A program made the translations under genes and the position numbers. Shown in pieces: positions 25,924 to 36,322 of a stretch of 64,000 nucleotides of DNA. The stretch is from assembly GCF_003933235.1 (NCBI RefSeq), contig NZ_RWJI01000001.1, positions 378,001 through 442,000 of the forward strand. Direction: 5' to 3'. How positions within the stretch are numbered: the stretch's first letter is position 1; every line of letters starts with the position of its first letter. This DNA is from Sphingorhabdus wooponensis (GTDB lineage Bacteria > Pseudomonadota > Alphaproteobacteria > Sphingomonadales > Sphingomonadaceae). The notes beneath the pieces were generated by a model. That model made no database searches. It was not told where the DNA came from and saw only the letters and a program-made list of their open reading frames with translations.

Positions 25924-25942
25924 GCACAAAGGAGTAACTGCA

Positions 25943-26365
25943 GTGCCGATTTCGCAGGAACAATTTGCGCGTATTGCCAAGGATTTGCCAGCTATGGGTA
26001 ATGACCCACATGCCGTTCGCGCGCGCGTAGAGGCGCTTGAGAAAATATTGGAGCGTGCCTTCGTTATTCCGGGCACGAAAATTCCCTTTGGCCTGGATAG
26101 TGTGATTGGTTTTGTCCCTGTTTTGGGTGACTTGGTAACCGCGGCCATGGGCGCCTATATTGTATGGGAAGGCCGCAATTTGGGCATGTCCAAATGGCAG
26201 CTTATCCGCATGAGCGCGAATATCGGTGTGGATACTGCGATTGGCGCAATCCCTTTTGTCGGCGATGCTTTTGACCTTGTCTGGCGTTCGAACAGCCGAA
26301 ATCTCAGGATAATCAAAAAACATCTCGATAAACATCACCCCGCAACGCGGATTATTGAGGGCTAG
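25943..26365 (+). CDS. DUF4112 membrane-associated protein
   Basis: A 140-residue protein with the conserved PGTKIPFGLDSVIGFVP and GVDTAIGAIPFVGDAFDLVWRSN segments of the DUF4112 family, usually a small membrane or membrane-associated protein; two amphipathic hydrophobic stretches span about 45-65 and 90-112. The start is a GTG at 25943, decided by AAAGGAG 8 bases upstream; a longer frame from 25610 runs through the upstream gene and is not credible. Function unknown. Confidence 0.88.
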   Translation: MPISQEQFARIAKDLPAMGNDPHAVRARVEALEKILERAFVIPGTKIPFGLDSVIGFVPVLGDLVTAAMGAYIVWEGRNLGMSKWQLIRMSANIGVDTAIGAIPFVGDAFDLVWRSNSRNLRIIKKHLDKHHPATRIIEG

Positions 26366-26367
26366 GC

Positions 26368-27099
26368 CTAACGCCCACGCCAAATTTTGATTTGCGCTGT
26401 AGTCGGGGCGCGGCGCGTAAATATCGGACAGCGGCGGGGTTTGAAATCCTTGCCAAGGCAAATATGCACTTCTTGTAACCAGCCTTTGGCATTGGTCTTC
26501 ACGGTTATGGCGTCGGTTGGCAGGCCATCATTCAGATCGGCCATTCGTTCAGCCAGCACTTGCGCCGTCAAAGGCGTCCCGCGTTCTGGTTCGCGAGATA
26601 GCCGCGCCATGTCGGGAAATTCAATTGTATTGAACAGCAACCGCGCTGCCCCGAAATAAGTGTCCGGCCTATTGGCCATGCAACTGCCATGCTTTGCCCA
26701 TTGATGTTGCAGCAATTGGGGGGAGGGGCTGAGGCAGATATTGTCCCTGACCGCTCGCCGAGGCAGCACGCCAACCGCGCGGCAATATTGCGGGTAGTTG
26801 GCCCCTTTGGTTTCAGGCCACAGGCCATGCAGGATAAAGCCAAAGTCGCCCATTTCGCCTGAACATTGGAACCGTGCCGCAGGGTCGCGCATCCGCCCTC
26901 GGCAATATTCCGGACTCCAACTGAGTGCCAGCACATAGCCGTCTATTGCCGTGCGCCTTGCTTGGCCGGAGGGCGGCAATTCCAAGGCCGGGCGGGGTAG
27001 AAAGCGCGGCGGCTGGCATTGCCAAGCTTGTGCCATTAGCGGGGTAGGATGGGAGAAAGCCACGGCGCCTATAAAAGTGAGGAGTTTAAACCTGCGCAA
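26368..27099 (-). CDS. Ribonuclease T2 family protein
   Basis: A 243-residue secreted RNase T2. Catalytic segments are present: CAS-1 FILHGLWPE (His91) and CAS-2 HQWAKHGSC (His132, Lys136, His137). Paired Cys residues suit a periplasmic enzyme (RNase I type), which cuts RNA nonspecifically through a 2',3'-cyclic phosphate. An N-terminal hydrophobic segment ending near LMAQA is probably a signal peptide. The reading frame starts at a TTG at 27099, overlapping nadC by 14 bases; no better start exists upstream, and an ATG at codon 22 would lose the signal peptide. The first base of the start is therefore uncertain. Confidence 0.85.
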   Translation of the reverse strand: MRRFKLLTFIGAVAFSHPTPLMAQAWQCQPPRFLPRPALELPPSGQARRTAIDGYVLALSWSPEYCRGRMRDPAARFQCSGEMGDFGFILHGLWPETKGANYPQYCRAVGVLPRRAVRDNICLSPSPQLLQHQWAKHGSCMANRPDTYFGAARLLFNTIEFPDMARLSREPERGTPLTAQVLAERMADLNDGLPTDAITVKTNAKGWLQEVHICLGKDFKPRRCPIFTRRAPTTAQIKIWRGR

Positions 27100-27934
27100 A
27101 ATCCAACCCGATGTCCGCCGCAGGCGCGCTTTGGGTCAGGCGGCCAACCGAGATATAGGTGACGCCAGTTTCCGCCTTGGCGCGGATCGTTTCCAACGTC
27201 ACCCCGCCCGAAGCCTCAGTCGGCACACGGCCTGCAATGCGCGCCACCGCTTCGCGCAACATATCGGCGTCCATATTGTCGAGCAGCAAATGGCTTGCCC
27301 CCGCCGCGAGGCCGGGTTCAATTTGGGCGATGCTGTCGACCTCAAGGATGATGCGTTCAACCCCTGCATTTTTGGCGCGGGCGACGGCTTCTGCTACGCC
27401 GCCTGCAACGGCAACATGATTGTCCTTAATCATCGCTGCATCCCATAGGCCCATACGATGGTTCGTAGCGCCGCCTATGCGCGTTGCGTATTTTTCCAGC
27501 AGCCGAAGGCCGGGAATGGTTTTTCGCGTATCCAAAAGGGTGCAACCCGTTCCAGCGATGGCATCGACATATTGCCGTGTCATTGTCGCAATACCCGAGA
27601 GATGCTGCACGGTATTAAGCGCCGAGCGTTCTGCGGTGAGCATGGCGCGGGCATTGCCCTTTAAGCGCATCAGCTCTGTGCCCGCAGGCACTTGCGCGCC
27701 TTCCTCAACCAATAAATCAATTTCCATCAACGGGTCGAGCGCTTGGAAAAATGCGACCGCGATTGGCAAGCCAGCGGCGGTGATGGCATCGCGACTGTCC
27801 ATAACCCCGTTGAAACGGACATCGGCCGGAATAACGCTTTCCGACGTGACATCCTTGCCCGTCGGTCCCAAATCTTCGGCCAATGTCGCATGGACGAAGG
27901 CGTCCATATCAAAAAAGGGAATTTCAAAAGGCAT
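27086..27934 (-). CDS. nadC: Nicotinate-nucleotide pyrophosphorylase (carboxylating)
   Basis: A 282-residue quinolinate phosphoribosyltransferase that makes nicotinate mononucleotide. Motifs seen: GTGCTLLDTRKTIPGLR, RIGGATNHRMGLWDAAMIKDNH and a C-terminal SGGVTLETIRAKAETGVTYISVG, all conserved in NadC. ATG at 27934 (MPFEIPFFD) gives the usual length; the TTG at 28003 would add 23 residues of no family match. Downstream RNase T2 overlaps by 14 bases, so both share a message. It completes the de novo NAD set with nadA and nadB. Confidence 0.95.
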   Translation of the reverse strand: MPFEIPFFDMDAFVHATLAEDLGPTGKDVTSESVIPADVRFNGVMDSRDAITAAGLPIAVAFFQALDPLMEIDLLVEEGAQVPAGTELMRLKGNARAMLTAERSALNTVQHLSGIATMTRQYVDAIAGTGCTLLDTRKTIPGLRLLEKYATRIGGATNHRMGLWDAAMIKDNHVAVAGGVAEAVARAKNAGVERIILEVDSIAQIEPGLAAGASHLLLDNMDADMLREAVARIAGRVPTEASGGVTLETIRAKAETGVTYISVGRLTQSAPAADIGLDFAQV

Positions 27935-28029
27935 TTTGCTGATTTCCGGCGTGACTATGGGGGGTATTCCCCCAAATATAGGTAAGTTCGCTTTAGCCAG
28001 CAATCGCTGAAAACATCAAACCGAAGGGG

Positions 28030-28665
28030 TCAGTAACCCATCAGGCTCATGACTTCCTTACGGCTCGATTGATCGTCGAGAAAACAGCCAATCAGCTTTG
28101 ATGTCACCATACCAACGCCGTGTACTTTTACACCGCGTCCGGTCATGCAACCATGTTGCGCCTCAATGACAACCGCAACACCCTCTGGCTTCAGATTTTC
28201 CCAGATGCAGTTCGCAACCTCGGCCGTCAGGCGTTCCTGCACCTGAAGGCGCTGGGCAAAGCCGTGTAAGACGCGCGCAAGTTTCGAAATGCCTACAACC
28301 TTGTCAGTTGGCATATAGGCAATCGACGCCTTGCCGATGATGGGTGCCATGTGATGCTCACAATGTGACTGAAAGGGAATGTCCTTAAGTAGCACGAGCT
28401 CATGATAGCCGCCCACTTCTTGAAAGGTGCGCGACAAATGCGCTGCGGGATCTTCGGCATAGCCTGCGCAATATTCACGCCAAGCACGGCCAACGCGCGC
28501 AGGTGTGTCGAGCAAGCCTTCGCGCTCAGGATTATCGCCTGACCAGCGGATGAGTGTACGAATGGCATCTTGAACGTCATCAGGAACGACAATTTTGCCA
28601 TTCTCACCGATTTCGTCTTCATAATGAATATGGGCGATAGGAAATACCTTTTCGTGCTTGGTCAT
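28030..28665 (-). CDS. folE: GTP cyclohydrolase I
   Basis: A 211-residue FolE that opens GTP to dihydroneopterin triphosphate for folate synthesis. The zinc site is visible in FQSHCEHHMAPI and in HGCMTGRGV. Start ATG at 28665 gives a standard-length protein. It lies upstream of nadC on the same strand with 95 bases between. Confidence 0.96.
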   Translation of the reverse strand: MTKHEKVFPIAHIHYEDEIGENGKIVVPDDVQDAIRTLIRWSGDNPEREGLLDTPARVGRAWREYCAGYAEDPAAHLSRTFQEVGGYHELVLLKDIPFQSHCEHHMAPIIGKASIAYMPTDKVVGISKLARVLHGFAQRLQVQERLTAEVANCIWENLKPEGVAVVIEAQHGCMTGRGVKVHGVGMVTSKLIGCFLDDQSSRKEVMSLMGY

Positions 28666-28819
28666 CTTTAGGCTCCGGCAGGCAAAGTGCCCGCGACTTT
28701 AAGCTTAAAGATATGCCGGTCCGCCTTTAAAAACTATACGGACAATAGCCTATAGGCGCTGCATCGCAATATATGACGATATAACCCCAGAAGCAGGAAT
28801 GCTGGTTTGTAGCTGAAAA

Positions 28820-29473
28820 TCAACCAATTGCCTGACCAGTTTTGGCCCAATCGGCCAAAAAGCCCTCAATGCCTTTATCTGTCAGAATATGCTTGAATAG
28901 GCCTTTGATGACCGACGGCGGTGCGGTCATGACATCAGCACCAATTTTCGCGGCTTCAAGAACATGGACACCGTGACGAACGCTGGCGACGAGGATTTCT
29001 GTGTCAAAAGCGTAATTGTCGTAAATCAGACGAATGTCGCTGATAAGCTGCATACCATCAAAGCCATTGTCGTCATGGCGACCAACAAAGGGCGATACGA
29101 ATGTCGCGCCGGCCTTTGCAGCCAAAAGCGCTTGATTGGCAGAGAAACATAAGGTCACATTGACCAATGTGCCCTCAGAGGTAAGCGCCTTGCACGTTTT
29201 CAGTCCGTCGATGGTCAATGGCACCTTGATGCAGACATTGTCGGCAATTTTCCGCAGAATTTCGGCTTCCTTCATCATCGTCGCATGATCAAGCGCAACG
29301 ACTTCTGCCGACACCGGACCATCTGTCAGGGCGCAGATTTCGCGGGTGACTTCAATGAAATCTCTACCAGATTTGGCGATCAACGATGGGTTAGTGGTCA
29401 CGCCGTCAAGCAAACCCGTCGCTGCCAGATCCTTAATGTCTGCAATGTCAGCGGTATCGGCAAAGAATTTCAT
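28820..29473 (-). CDS. tal: Transaldolase, short (TalC/fructose-6-phosphate aldolase-like)
   Basis: A 217-residue class I aldolase of the transaldolase family, short subtype. The Schiff-base Lys is in CIKVPLT (about residue 84) and the N-terminal motif [13 protein letters not shown] is typical. The ATG at 29473 fits; the longer frame to 29578 adds a non-conserved 35-residue tail. Short forms act as transaldolases or as fructose-6-phosphate aldolases; this cannot be told apart from sequence inspection alone. It is divergent from priA. Confidence 0.9.
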   Translation of the reverse strand: MKFFADTADIADIKDLAATGLLDGVTTNPSLIAKSGRDFIEVTREICALTDGPVSAEVVALDHATMMKEAEILRKIADNVCIKVPLTIDGLKTCKALTSEGTLVNVTLCFSANQALLAAKAGATFVSPFVGRHDDNGFDGMQLISDIRLIYDNYAFDTEILVASVRHGVHVLEAAKIGADVMTAPPSVIKGLFKHILTDKGIEGFLADWAKTGQAIG

Positions 29474-29611
29474 TGGACTTTTCCCTGATTGGAGATTCGA
29501 TTTCATGTCTCTTGGCAAAATATCGGGCAAAGTAACAGGCTTATTGGAACTAGATTTGCGATCGTTGGGGATGATCATCCAGATGGTGACGTTCGCTGCA
29601 TCATTGCCTAT

Positions 29612-31798
29612 ATGCGCTTCATGAGCTTGCCCAATAACCGCGTCCGCGTTGTCTTATTGACACAAGCGATTGGTCCGCTCGATTACCGGCTGCCCGACGA
29701 TATGGTCGCAGGACCTGGCAATGTGGTGATGGTGCCCCTTGGCCCACGCAAATTGCCGGGGGTCATCTGGGATGATGATGTTTTTGGTGATGAGGCGATA
29801 GATTCGAGCAAGCTGCGCGCGGTGCTTGAGCTGGTGGAATGTCCGCCGGTTGCGCTGGGCTTGCGCCGCCTAATCAACTGGGTCGCGGATTATTATCTCA
29901 CGAGTCATGCGGCTGTCTTGCGCATGGTATTGTCGTCTTCGGCGGCGTTCACGGCGACAGGAACCATTATCGAATATCGCCGCACAGGTTTTGAGCCTGC
30001 ACGGTTGACCCCCCAACGCGCCGCGGCGCTGGACGCCTTGGAAGGTGCGCAAGGCCTTGTGCGTGAACTGGCGGCAGAGGCTGGCGTCAGTGACGCCGTC
30101 ATTCGCGGGCTCATCAAAGCAGGGGCGTTTGAAGCCGTCACCATCAGTGTCGATTCGCCTTTGCCCGAACCGCTGGCGGATTTTGACACGCCAAAACTGA
30201 ACGACGCGCAGCAATTGGCCGCAAACAGCATGGTGGAGGCTGTGCGCGCGGGCGGCTTCGACACCTTCGTCCTTGATGGCGTTACGGGTTCAGGCAAAAC
30301 CGAAACCTATTTTGAGGCGGTGGCTGAGGCGATACGGCTCGGCAAACAGGTTCTGGTGCTACTTCCGGAAATCGCGCTGACCGCGCCGTTCCTTGCCCGC
30401 TTCGAAGCGCGATTTGGTGTCGAGCCAGCGGTGTGGCACAGCAACCTGCGATCCACACAACGCCGCCGTGTCTGGCGCGCAGTCGCCGATGGCAGCGCAA
30501 AGGTGCTGGTGGGGGCGCGTTCAGCGCTTTTCCTGCCCTTTGCCAATTTGCGCTTGATCATCGTCGATGAAGCGCACGAGACCAGTTTCAAGCAGGAAGA
30601 CGGCGTGCGCTATCACGCCCGCGACGTTGCCGTCATGCGTGGCCATTTTGAAGGATTCCCTGTGGTGCTGGCATCGGCAACGCCAGCGTTGGAATCGCGG
30701 CATATGGTTACCATTGGTCGCTATAAAGGCCTTGAAATTCCGTCGCGCTTTGGTGCGGCGAAGATGCCGGAGATCAAGGCGATTGACTTGACGCTCGACG
30801 CGCCGGACGCGCAGCATTGGATAGCCCCGACATTACTCAAGGCGCTGGAAGAACGGGTCGAGCGCGGCGAACAAAGCTTGTTGTTCCTCAACCGGCGTGG
30901 CTATGCACCTCTGACCTTGTGTCGCACCTGTGGCCACCGGTTCCAATGCCCCAACTGCACAAGTTGGATGGTCGAACACCGCCTCGTACGGCGGCTCGCT
31001 TGCCACCATTGCGGCCATGTCATGCCGCCGCCGGAGCAATGCCCTGAATGCGGCGAGAGCGATACTCTGGTTGCCTGCGGTCCTGGCGTTGAACGCATCA
31101 GCGATGAGGTGAATCGCCTATTACCCAATGCGCGGACCATCGTTGCCACATCGGACACTTTATGGTCGCCGGAAAAGGCGGCGGAGTTCGTGTCACGTGT
31201 CGAGAACAAGGCGGTGGATATCATCATCGGCACCCAATTGGTAACGAAAGGCTATCATTTTCCCGAACTGACTTTGGTTGGGGTGATCGACGCCGATCTG
31301 GGGCTTGAGGGCGGGGATTTGCGCGCCGCCGAACGCACATTTCAGCAAATTGCGCAGGCTGCTGGCCGGGCAGGGCGCGGTGAAAAGCCCGGCGAGGTCT
31401 TTATCCAGACGCGCAACCCCAATCATCCCGTCATTGCGGCTTTGGTCGCGGGTGACCGCGATGCGTTTTATGACGCCGAGACAGAGCAACGCAAATCTGC
31501 TGGCGCACCACCGTTCGGACGTTTCGCCGCTATCATTATTTCTTCTGAAGATGAGCGCGAAGCCATTGAGGCGGCGCGCGCCGTCGGTGGCGCAGCGCCG
31601 CAGGTGGACGGCATGCATGTCTATGGCCCAGCGCCAGCGCCGCTCGCTATGTTGCGTGGCCGCCATCGACAACGTCTTTTGGTGCACGCACAGCGCTCGG
31701 TAGAGGTGCAGAATATCATTCGCGAATGGCTAGGCAGCCTACAATTTCCCCGCGGTGTGCGGGTAGGGATCGACGTCGATCCCTACAGTTTCCTGTAA
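29612..31798 (+). CDS. priA: Primosomal protein N' (replication restart helicase)
   Basis: A 728-residue PriA, the helicase that reloads the replisome at stalled forks. The helicase core has Walker [10 protein letters not shown] and the DEAH box VDEAHE. The C-terminal zinc domain has the eight-Cys pattern beginning [13 protein letters not shown]. Start ATG at 29612 or the one at 29621 are both possible; neither has a strong ribosome-binding site. A longer frame back to 29489 would overlap the transaldolase leader and is not supported. Confidence 0.94.
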   Translation: MRFMSLPNNRVRVVLLTQAIGPLDYRLPDDMVAGPGNVVMVPLGPRKLPGVIWDDDVFGDEAIDSSKLRAVLELVECPPVALGLRRLINWVADYYLTSHAAVLRMVLSSSAAFTATGTIIEYRRTGFEPARLTPQRAAALDALEGAQGLVRELAAEAGVSDAVIRGLIKAGAFEAVTISVDSPLPEPLADFDTPKLNDAQQLAANSMVEAVRAGGFDTFVLDGVTGSGKTETYFEAVAEAIRLGKQVLVLLPEIALTAPFLARFEARFGVEPAVWHSNLRSTQRRRVWRAVADGSAKVLVGARSALFLPFANLRLIIVDEAHETSFKQEDGVRYHARDVAVMRGHFEGFPVVLASATPALESRHMVTIGRYKGLEIPSRFGAAKMPEIKAIDLTLDAPDAQHWIAPTLLKALEERVERGEQSLLFLNRRGYAPLTLCRTCGHRFQCPNCTSWMVEHRLVRRLACHHCGHVMPPPEQCPECGESDTLVACGPGVERISDEVNRLLPNARTIVATSDTLWSPEKAAEFVSRVENKAVDIIIGTQLVTKGYHFPELTLVGVIDADLGLEGGDLRAAERTFQQIAQAAGRAGRGEKPGEVFIQTRNPNHPVIAALVAGDRDAFYDAETEQRKSAGAPPFGRFAAIIISSEDEREAIEAARAVGGAAPQVDGMHVYGPAPAPLAMLRGRHRQRLLVHAQRSVEVQNIIREWLGSLQFPRGVRVGIDVDPYSFL

Positions 31799-31882
31799 TA
31801 GCCCGTTCGAGCCTCAAATAGCGGATTTACCTGATGCGCCTAATGTTGCATCTTACCGTTAAATTATTCGGGGGAGGACAAG

Positions 31883-33829
31883 ATGCACAAAATTTTATGG
31901 GCAGCGTTATTGAGCACTGCATCGGCAACAAGCGCATTTGCGCAAGACGCAAAGCCAGCCTCAGATGCGACCGTCGCCGCGCAACGCAGCGTTGCGACGC
32001 AGCTTCCCGCCGAAGATGGTCGTGACCTTGATTTTGCCGACAGGGGCTTTTTGGGCTCTTTGTCCGACCCCATCATCACCAATAAAGATGGCAAACCTGT
32101 CTGGAACCTGGGCGCTTATGACTGGATGGCCGATGGGCAATCCCCCGATACAGTGAACCCCAGCCTGTGGCGGCATATGGGCCTTTTGCGTAAACATGGT
32201 TTGTACGCTTTGACGGACAATGTCTGGCAGGTGCGCGGTTTTGATGTGTCGAACATGACGGTGATTAAAGGCCAAACGGGCTGGATCATCATTGACCCAC
32301 TCACCAGCCGGGACACCGCAGCAGCGGCACTGAAGCTTGTGAACGAAAAGCTGGGTACTCGGCCTGTCACGGCGGTCATTTATAGCCACAGCCACGGCGA
32401 CCATTTTGGCGGTGTGCGCGGGATCATCAATGAGGCCGACGTTAAAGCAGGCAAGGTTCAAATCATTGCGCCCGAGCATTTTCTGGCCGAGACAGCGTCT
32501 GAAAATGTCATGGCGGGTCCTGCGATGGGTAGGCGCGCGACGTTTCAATTTGGCAGTAATCTAACACCCGGCCCGCAGGGGCAAATGGGCAGTGGTATTG
32601 GTAAAGGCATTGGCGGAGGTGACATAACGCTGATCCCACCCACAATCGACATACGTAAAACAGGCGAGTTGCGCGAAGTCGACGGTGTGACTTTGGAGTT
32701 CCAAATGGTGCCGCATACCGAAGCACCAGCCGAAATGAACGTCTATATGCCAGCGGCGCGGACATTTCTGGCAGCTGAAATTGCGACGTGCAGTCTGCAT
32801 AATATCCTGACCCCGCGCGGGGCGAAGGTACGTGATGCGTTGAGTTGGTCCGTTTTTCTGAATGAAGCCGTCAACCTGTACGGCGAGCGGAGCGATGTTA
32901 TCGCATCTAGTCATTGCTGGCCGCGATTTGGCCAGTCGGAGGTTAAAGGCTGGCTCGCGGGGCAGCGTGACAATTATCGGTATCTGCACGACCAAACGGT
33001 CCGCATGATGAACAATGGCATGACTCAAGCTGAGATCGCAGAGGTGCTAAAAGCGCCTCCCGCAATTGGTGATCAGTGGTTCAACAAGGGCTATTACGGC
33101 ACGTACAGCCATAATTCGAAGGCGATTTATCAATATTACCTGGGTTGGTATGATGCCGTACCTGCTAATCTCAATCCGCATCCGCCGGAGGTTCGCGCGG
33201 CCAAGATGGTCGCAGCATTGGGCGGTGCAAAGAAGGTATTGGCAGAAGCAAGAAAGGCGATGAAGGCAGGCGATTATCGCTGGTCATCAGACCTTTTGAA
33301 TCAACTTGTCTTTGCAGAACCCAAAAATGCTGAGGGGCGGGCCTTGCTTGCCGACAGCTATGAACAGCAGGGCTATCAGTCGGAATCCGCGATCTGGCGC
33401 AATATGTTCCTGACGGGCGCGCGTGAACTACGTGCCGGCATGAAGGCGGGCATTAACGCGCAAAGCATCGATATGATTTCGGCTATACCAACGGGCTTGT
33501 TGCTGGATTCCGTTTCGACCCGGCTGGACCCCAATGTCATTGGTAATGCCACGCTGGCGCTGAATTTTGTGATTTCTGACCGAAAAGAAACCGCGAAAGT
33601 CACGGTTGGCAATTCGGTGATGTTCAGCGAAATGGGGCAGGTCCATGCCGCACCGATGGTAACGGTTACAGGCCCACGGCAATTGTTTCTGGCCTTATTG
33701 TTCCTGAAAATGCCGGCGGCGCAGTTGCAGGCCGCTGGACTGAAGATTGAAGGCGACAGGGCGGCAATTGAAAAGCTTCAGGCTGCGCTTGACCCGATGC
33801 CGGGCGCCTTCAACATTGTGGAGCCGTGA
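31883..33829 (+). CDS. SdsA-type linear alkyl/aryl sulfatase
   Basis: A 648-residue secreted metallo-sulfatase. It has a signal peptide cleaved near FAQDAK and the MBL zinc motif HSHGDH (His169, His171, Asp173, His174), and a SdsA1-like region AEMNVYMPAARTFLAAE, then a C-terminal SCP2-like part. SdsA enzymes release sulfate from alkyl sulfates such as dodecyl sulfate. A strong GGGGGAGGA ribosome-binding site precedes the ATG. It adds a second, separate organosulfur enzyme to the window, away from the sulfoquinovose cluster, and has no visible link to it. Confidence 0.9.
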   Translation: MHKILWAALLSTASATSAFAQDAKPASDATVAAQRSVATQLPAEDGRDLDFADRGFLGSLSDPIITNKDGKPVWNLGAYDWMADGQSPDTVNPSLWRHMGLLRKHGLYALTDNVWQVRGFDVSNMTVIKGQTGWIIIDPLTSRDTAAAALKLVNEKLGTRPVTAVIYSHSHGDHFGGVRGIINEADVKAGKVQIIAPEHFLAETASENVMAGPAMGRRATFQFGSNLTPGPQGQMGSGIGKGIGGGDITLIPPTIDIRKTGELREVDGVTLEFQMVPHTEAPAEMNVYMPAARTFLAAEIATCSLHNILTPRGAKVRDALSWSVFLNEAVNLYGERSDVIASSHCWPRFGQSEVKGWLAGQRDNYRYLHDQTVRMMNNGMTQAEIAEVLKAPPAIGDQWFNKGYYGTYSHNSKAIYQYYLGWYDAVPANLNPHPPEVRAAKMVAALGGAKKVLAEARKAMKAGDYRWSSDLLNQLVFAEPKNAEGRALLADSYEQQGYQSESAIWRNMFLTGARELRAGMKAGINAQSIDMISAIPTGLLLDSVSTRLDPNVIGNATLALNFVISDRKETAKVTVGNSVMFSEMGQVHAAPMVTVTGPRQLFLALLFLKMPAAQLQAAGLKIEGDRAAIEKLQAALDPMPGAFNIVEP

Positions 33830-33833
33830 AGGA

Positions 33834-34832
33834 CTACATTTCCCCGCGCTGGCGGCGGATGGCGTACCATTTTGCGACGTTGGCGTTGTGCTCTTGCAAC
33901 GTGTCAGCAAAAATATGTCCGCCTTTCCCGTCGGCGACGAAATAAAATGCGTTGGTCTTTTGCGGGTTTAGCACGGCGGCAATGGCGGCGCGCGATGGGT
34001 TGGCGATGGGGCCTTTCGGTAGGCCCGCCATGGCATAAGTATTATAGTCGTTCACGTCCCGGATTTCTGACTTGCGAATGCGCCGACCAAGCGACTTACC
34101 CTTTGTTATGGGGTAAATAATCGTCGGGTCGGCTTGCAGCCGCATGCCCGTGCGTAAGCGATTGGAATATACGCCAGAGACCATACGCAATTCGGATTTA
34201 AGCGCCGTTTCCTTTTCAACAATGGATGCGAGTGTCAGCGCCTCTAACGGTGTTTTAACCATCGTGTTCGCGCTGCGCTCTTGCCACAGCTCGGCTATCG
34301 TTTTTGTCATGGCATCCTGCATGCGTTTCAAGACAGCAGCGCGCGGTTCGTTTTTGTCAAAGGCGTAGCTGTCAGGCAAAACCGAGCCCTCTGCCGGTAC
34401 GGAAATGCTTCCGGTAAGCTGGTCATTGGCCATGAGGCGCTCATACACCATAATCGACGGCATGCCCTCGGGAATGGTGACCATGCGTTGCACGGTTTTT
34501 CCCTCTGCCAGGATCGATAAAATATCGGAATTGGATGACTTGGCCGGAATGACAAATTCACCTGCCTTGATGGTATTGGACGCGCCAAAAATCTTTGCCC
34601 GGCTCACAAATGCGTCAGCGGATTTGATTGCGCCGCTTTTTTCAAGTTGCCGTGCAGCCGATACCATACTTGACCCCGGCTTTATAATGACGGTCGTCTC
34701 ACGCTCCAGCGGTCCAGGTGCTGTCCATCCGTGAATGAAGTTACCGGCGATTATTGCCAGCAGCAATGCTGCTACAACGACCGCCCATTTAGCGATGCTT
34801 CGGTTTGACTGTTTTCCATACCGTTTCGCCAC
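33834..34832 (-). CDS. mltG: Endolytic transglycosylase MltG
   Basis: A 332-residue YceG/MltG family protein with one N-terminal transmembrane helix (about 15-33), a LysM-like region and the catalytic domain (LASIVEKET, catalytic Glu near residue 206; MRLQADPTIIYP). MltG cleaves nascent peptidoglycan strands and sets their length. GTG start at 34832, supported by GAAGGG upstream. It sits at the end of the fatty-acid operon behind fabF, the usual alphaproteobacterial order. Confidence 0.94.
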   Translation of the reverse strand: MAKRYGKQSNRSIAKWAVVVAALLLAIIAGNFIHGWTAPGPLERETTVIIKPGSSMVSAARQLEKSGAIKSADAFVSRAKIFGASNTIKAGEFVIPAKSSNSDILSILAEGKTVQRMVTIPEGMPSIMVYERLMANDQLTGSISVPAEGSVLPDSYAFDKNEPRAAVLKRMQDAMTKTIAELWQERSANTMVKTPLEALTLASIVEKETALKSELRMVSGVYSNRLRTGMRLQADPTIIYPITKGKSLGRRIRKSEIRDVNDYNTYAMAGLPKGPIANPSRAAIAAVLNPQKTNAFYFVADGKGGHIFADTLQEHNANVAKWYAIRRQRGEM

Positions 34833-34916
34833 AATTAACCCTTCTCATTCCCGCCGTCGCTTCGCGCCTGTGCAGGGAAGACAGGCTGGGGTAAGTTACG
34901 GCATCACCACGTGCGG

Positions 34917-36176
34917 TTAGTCAGCCAACTTCATAATGAGGCTGGCGTTTGTCCCGCCAAAACCAAAGCTATTGTTCAAAACAGCCTTCACTTCGCGTTT
35001 TTTGGCGACATGTGGGACAAGGTCAACGCCTTCGGTGCCTTCATCTGGATTGTCGAGATTGAGCGTTGGCGGCACAATTTGGTCACGCAGCGCAAGGATG
35101 CAGAAAATGCTCTCCACTGCACCAGCGCCACCGAGCAAATGGCCGATGGCGGACTTGGTTGAACTCATCGACACATTTGCCATAGCATCACCAAATAAGC
35201 GCTTTACCGCGCCCAACTCAATCGTATCGGCCATGGTCGATGTGCCATGTGCGTTGATATAATCAATATCGGATGGCGTCATGCCAGCCTTTTTCAGTGC
35301 CATCTGCATCGACCGAAACGCGCCGTCACCTTCGGGGTGCGGTGCGGTGACGTGATAGGCATCACCTGACAAGCCATAACCAACGACTTCGGCATAGATT
35401 TTTGCGCCGCGCGCCTTGGCATGTTCATATTCTTCCAACACGACAACGCCTGCGCCTTCGCCCATCACAAAACCATCGCGGTCCTTGTCATAAGGGCGGC
35501 TGGCGGCCTCTGGACGGTCGTTGTAGCTCATATTCAATGCACGCGCCTGCGCGAAACCTGCAATGCCCAGCGGGTTCACAGTGCCCTCTGCGCCGCCGGC
35601 CACCATGATGTCGGCATCATCGTCACGGATCATGCGTGCTGCATCGCCAATCGAGTGTGCGCCTGTGGAGCAAGCTGTGACGACGGCGTGGTTAGGGCCT
35701 TTGAGGCCATATTTGATGCTGACTTGGCCCGAGATCAAATTGATCAAGCGGCCATGGACGAAATGTGGGCTGACGCGGCCTGGGCCTTTTTCCGCGAGCA
35801 GCAACGCTTCGCTTTCAATACCGGGTAGTCCGCCGATTCCTGAACCAATCGAGCAACCCGCGCGGAGTTTTTGTTCTTCGCTCAATTCGGTTAGGCCAGC
35901 ATCTTCCAATGCCTGGCCGGCTGCATCAATACCGTAAATGATGAAAGGATCGACTTGACGTTGGACCTTTTGGTCCACGCGTTTGTCGGGGTCAAAGCCC
36001 CATGGATGTTCCTTGCTCTTCACTTCGCACGCAATCAGACATTTCTGGTTGCTGGCGTCGAAATGCGTAATCATGCCAGCACCCGATTTTCCGGCAATCA
36101 GGTTGGACCAAGTGGTTTCAACATCTGCACCTAAGGGTGTAACCAGACCTAATCCAGTGACCACGACACGACGCAT
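34917..36176 (-). CDS. fabF: 3-oxoacyl-ACP synthase II
   Basis: A 419-residue condensing enzyme for fatty-acid elongation. The Cys-His-His triad is Cys169 (TACSTGAHS), His310 (NAHGTST) and His346 (SAIGHLLGG). Length and N-terminal MRRVVVTGLG are standard. It is separated from acpP by a long inverted repeat that may lower its expression relative to ACP. mltG follows on the same strand. Confidence 0.97.
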   Translation of the reverse strand: MRRVVVTGLGLVTPLGADVETTWSNLIAGKSGAGMITHFDASNQKCLIACEVKSKEHPWGFDPDKRVDQKVQRQVDPFIIYGIDAAGQALEDAGLTELSEEQKLRAGCSIGSGIGGLPGIESEALLLAEKGPGRVSPHFVHGRLINLISGQVSIKYGLKGPNHAVVTACSTGAHSIGDAARMIRDDDADIMVAGGAEGTVNPLGIAGFAQARALNMSYNDRPEAASRPYDKDRDGFVMGEGAGVVVLEEYEHAKARGAKIYAEVVGYGLSGDAYHVTAPHPEGDGAFRSMQMALKKAGMTPSDIDYINAHGTSTMADTIELGAVKRLFGDAMANVSMSSTKSAIGHLLGGAGAVESIFCILALRDQIVPPTLNLDNPDEGTEGVDLVPHVAKKREVKAVLNNSFGFGGTNASLIMKLAD

Positions 36177-36235
36177 TGCGTTATCTCCAAAATCTAATCT
36201 TTACGGCCCATTACTGCGAATGGGGCCCAAAAAGC

Positions 36236-36284
36236 AAACGGCTTTCCGACGGAAGCGCACTAAACGCTGGTCGGAAAGCCGTTT
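36236..36284 (-). terminator. Long inverted repeat between acpP and fabF, possible attenuator
   Basis: AAACGGCTTTCCGAC (36236-36250) and GTCGGAAAGCCGTTT (36270-36284) are a perfect 15-bp inverted repeat with a 19-base loop. On the acpP strand it is followed by GCTTTTTGG. It is probably a partial terminator that lets acpP be made in excess over fabF. A read-through strength cannot be judged by eye. Confidence 0.65.
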
Positions 36285-36322
36285 AAATTTTTATCTAGCC
36301 GCGCATCATCGCGCGTAACGGC

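Noticed and set aside
25610-25942. Upstream extension of the DUF4112 frame
   Set aside because: It overlaps the solute-binding gene in another frame; the GTG at 25943 has AAAGGAG just upstream.
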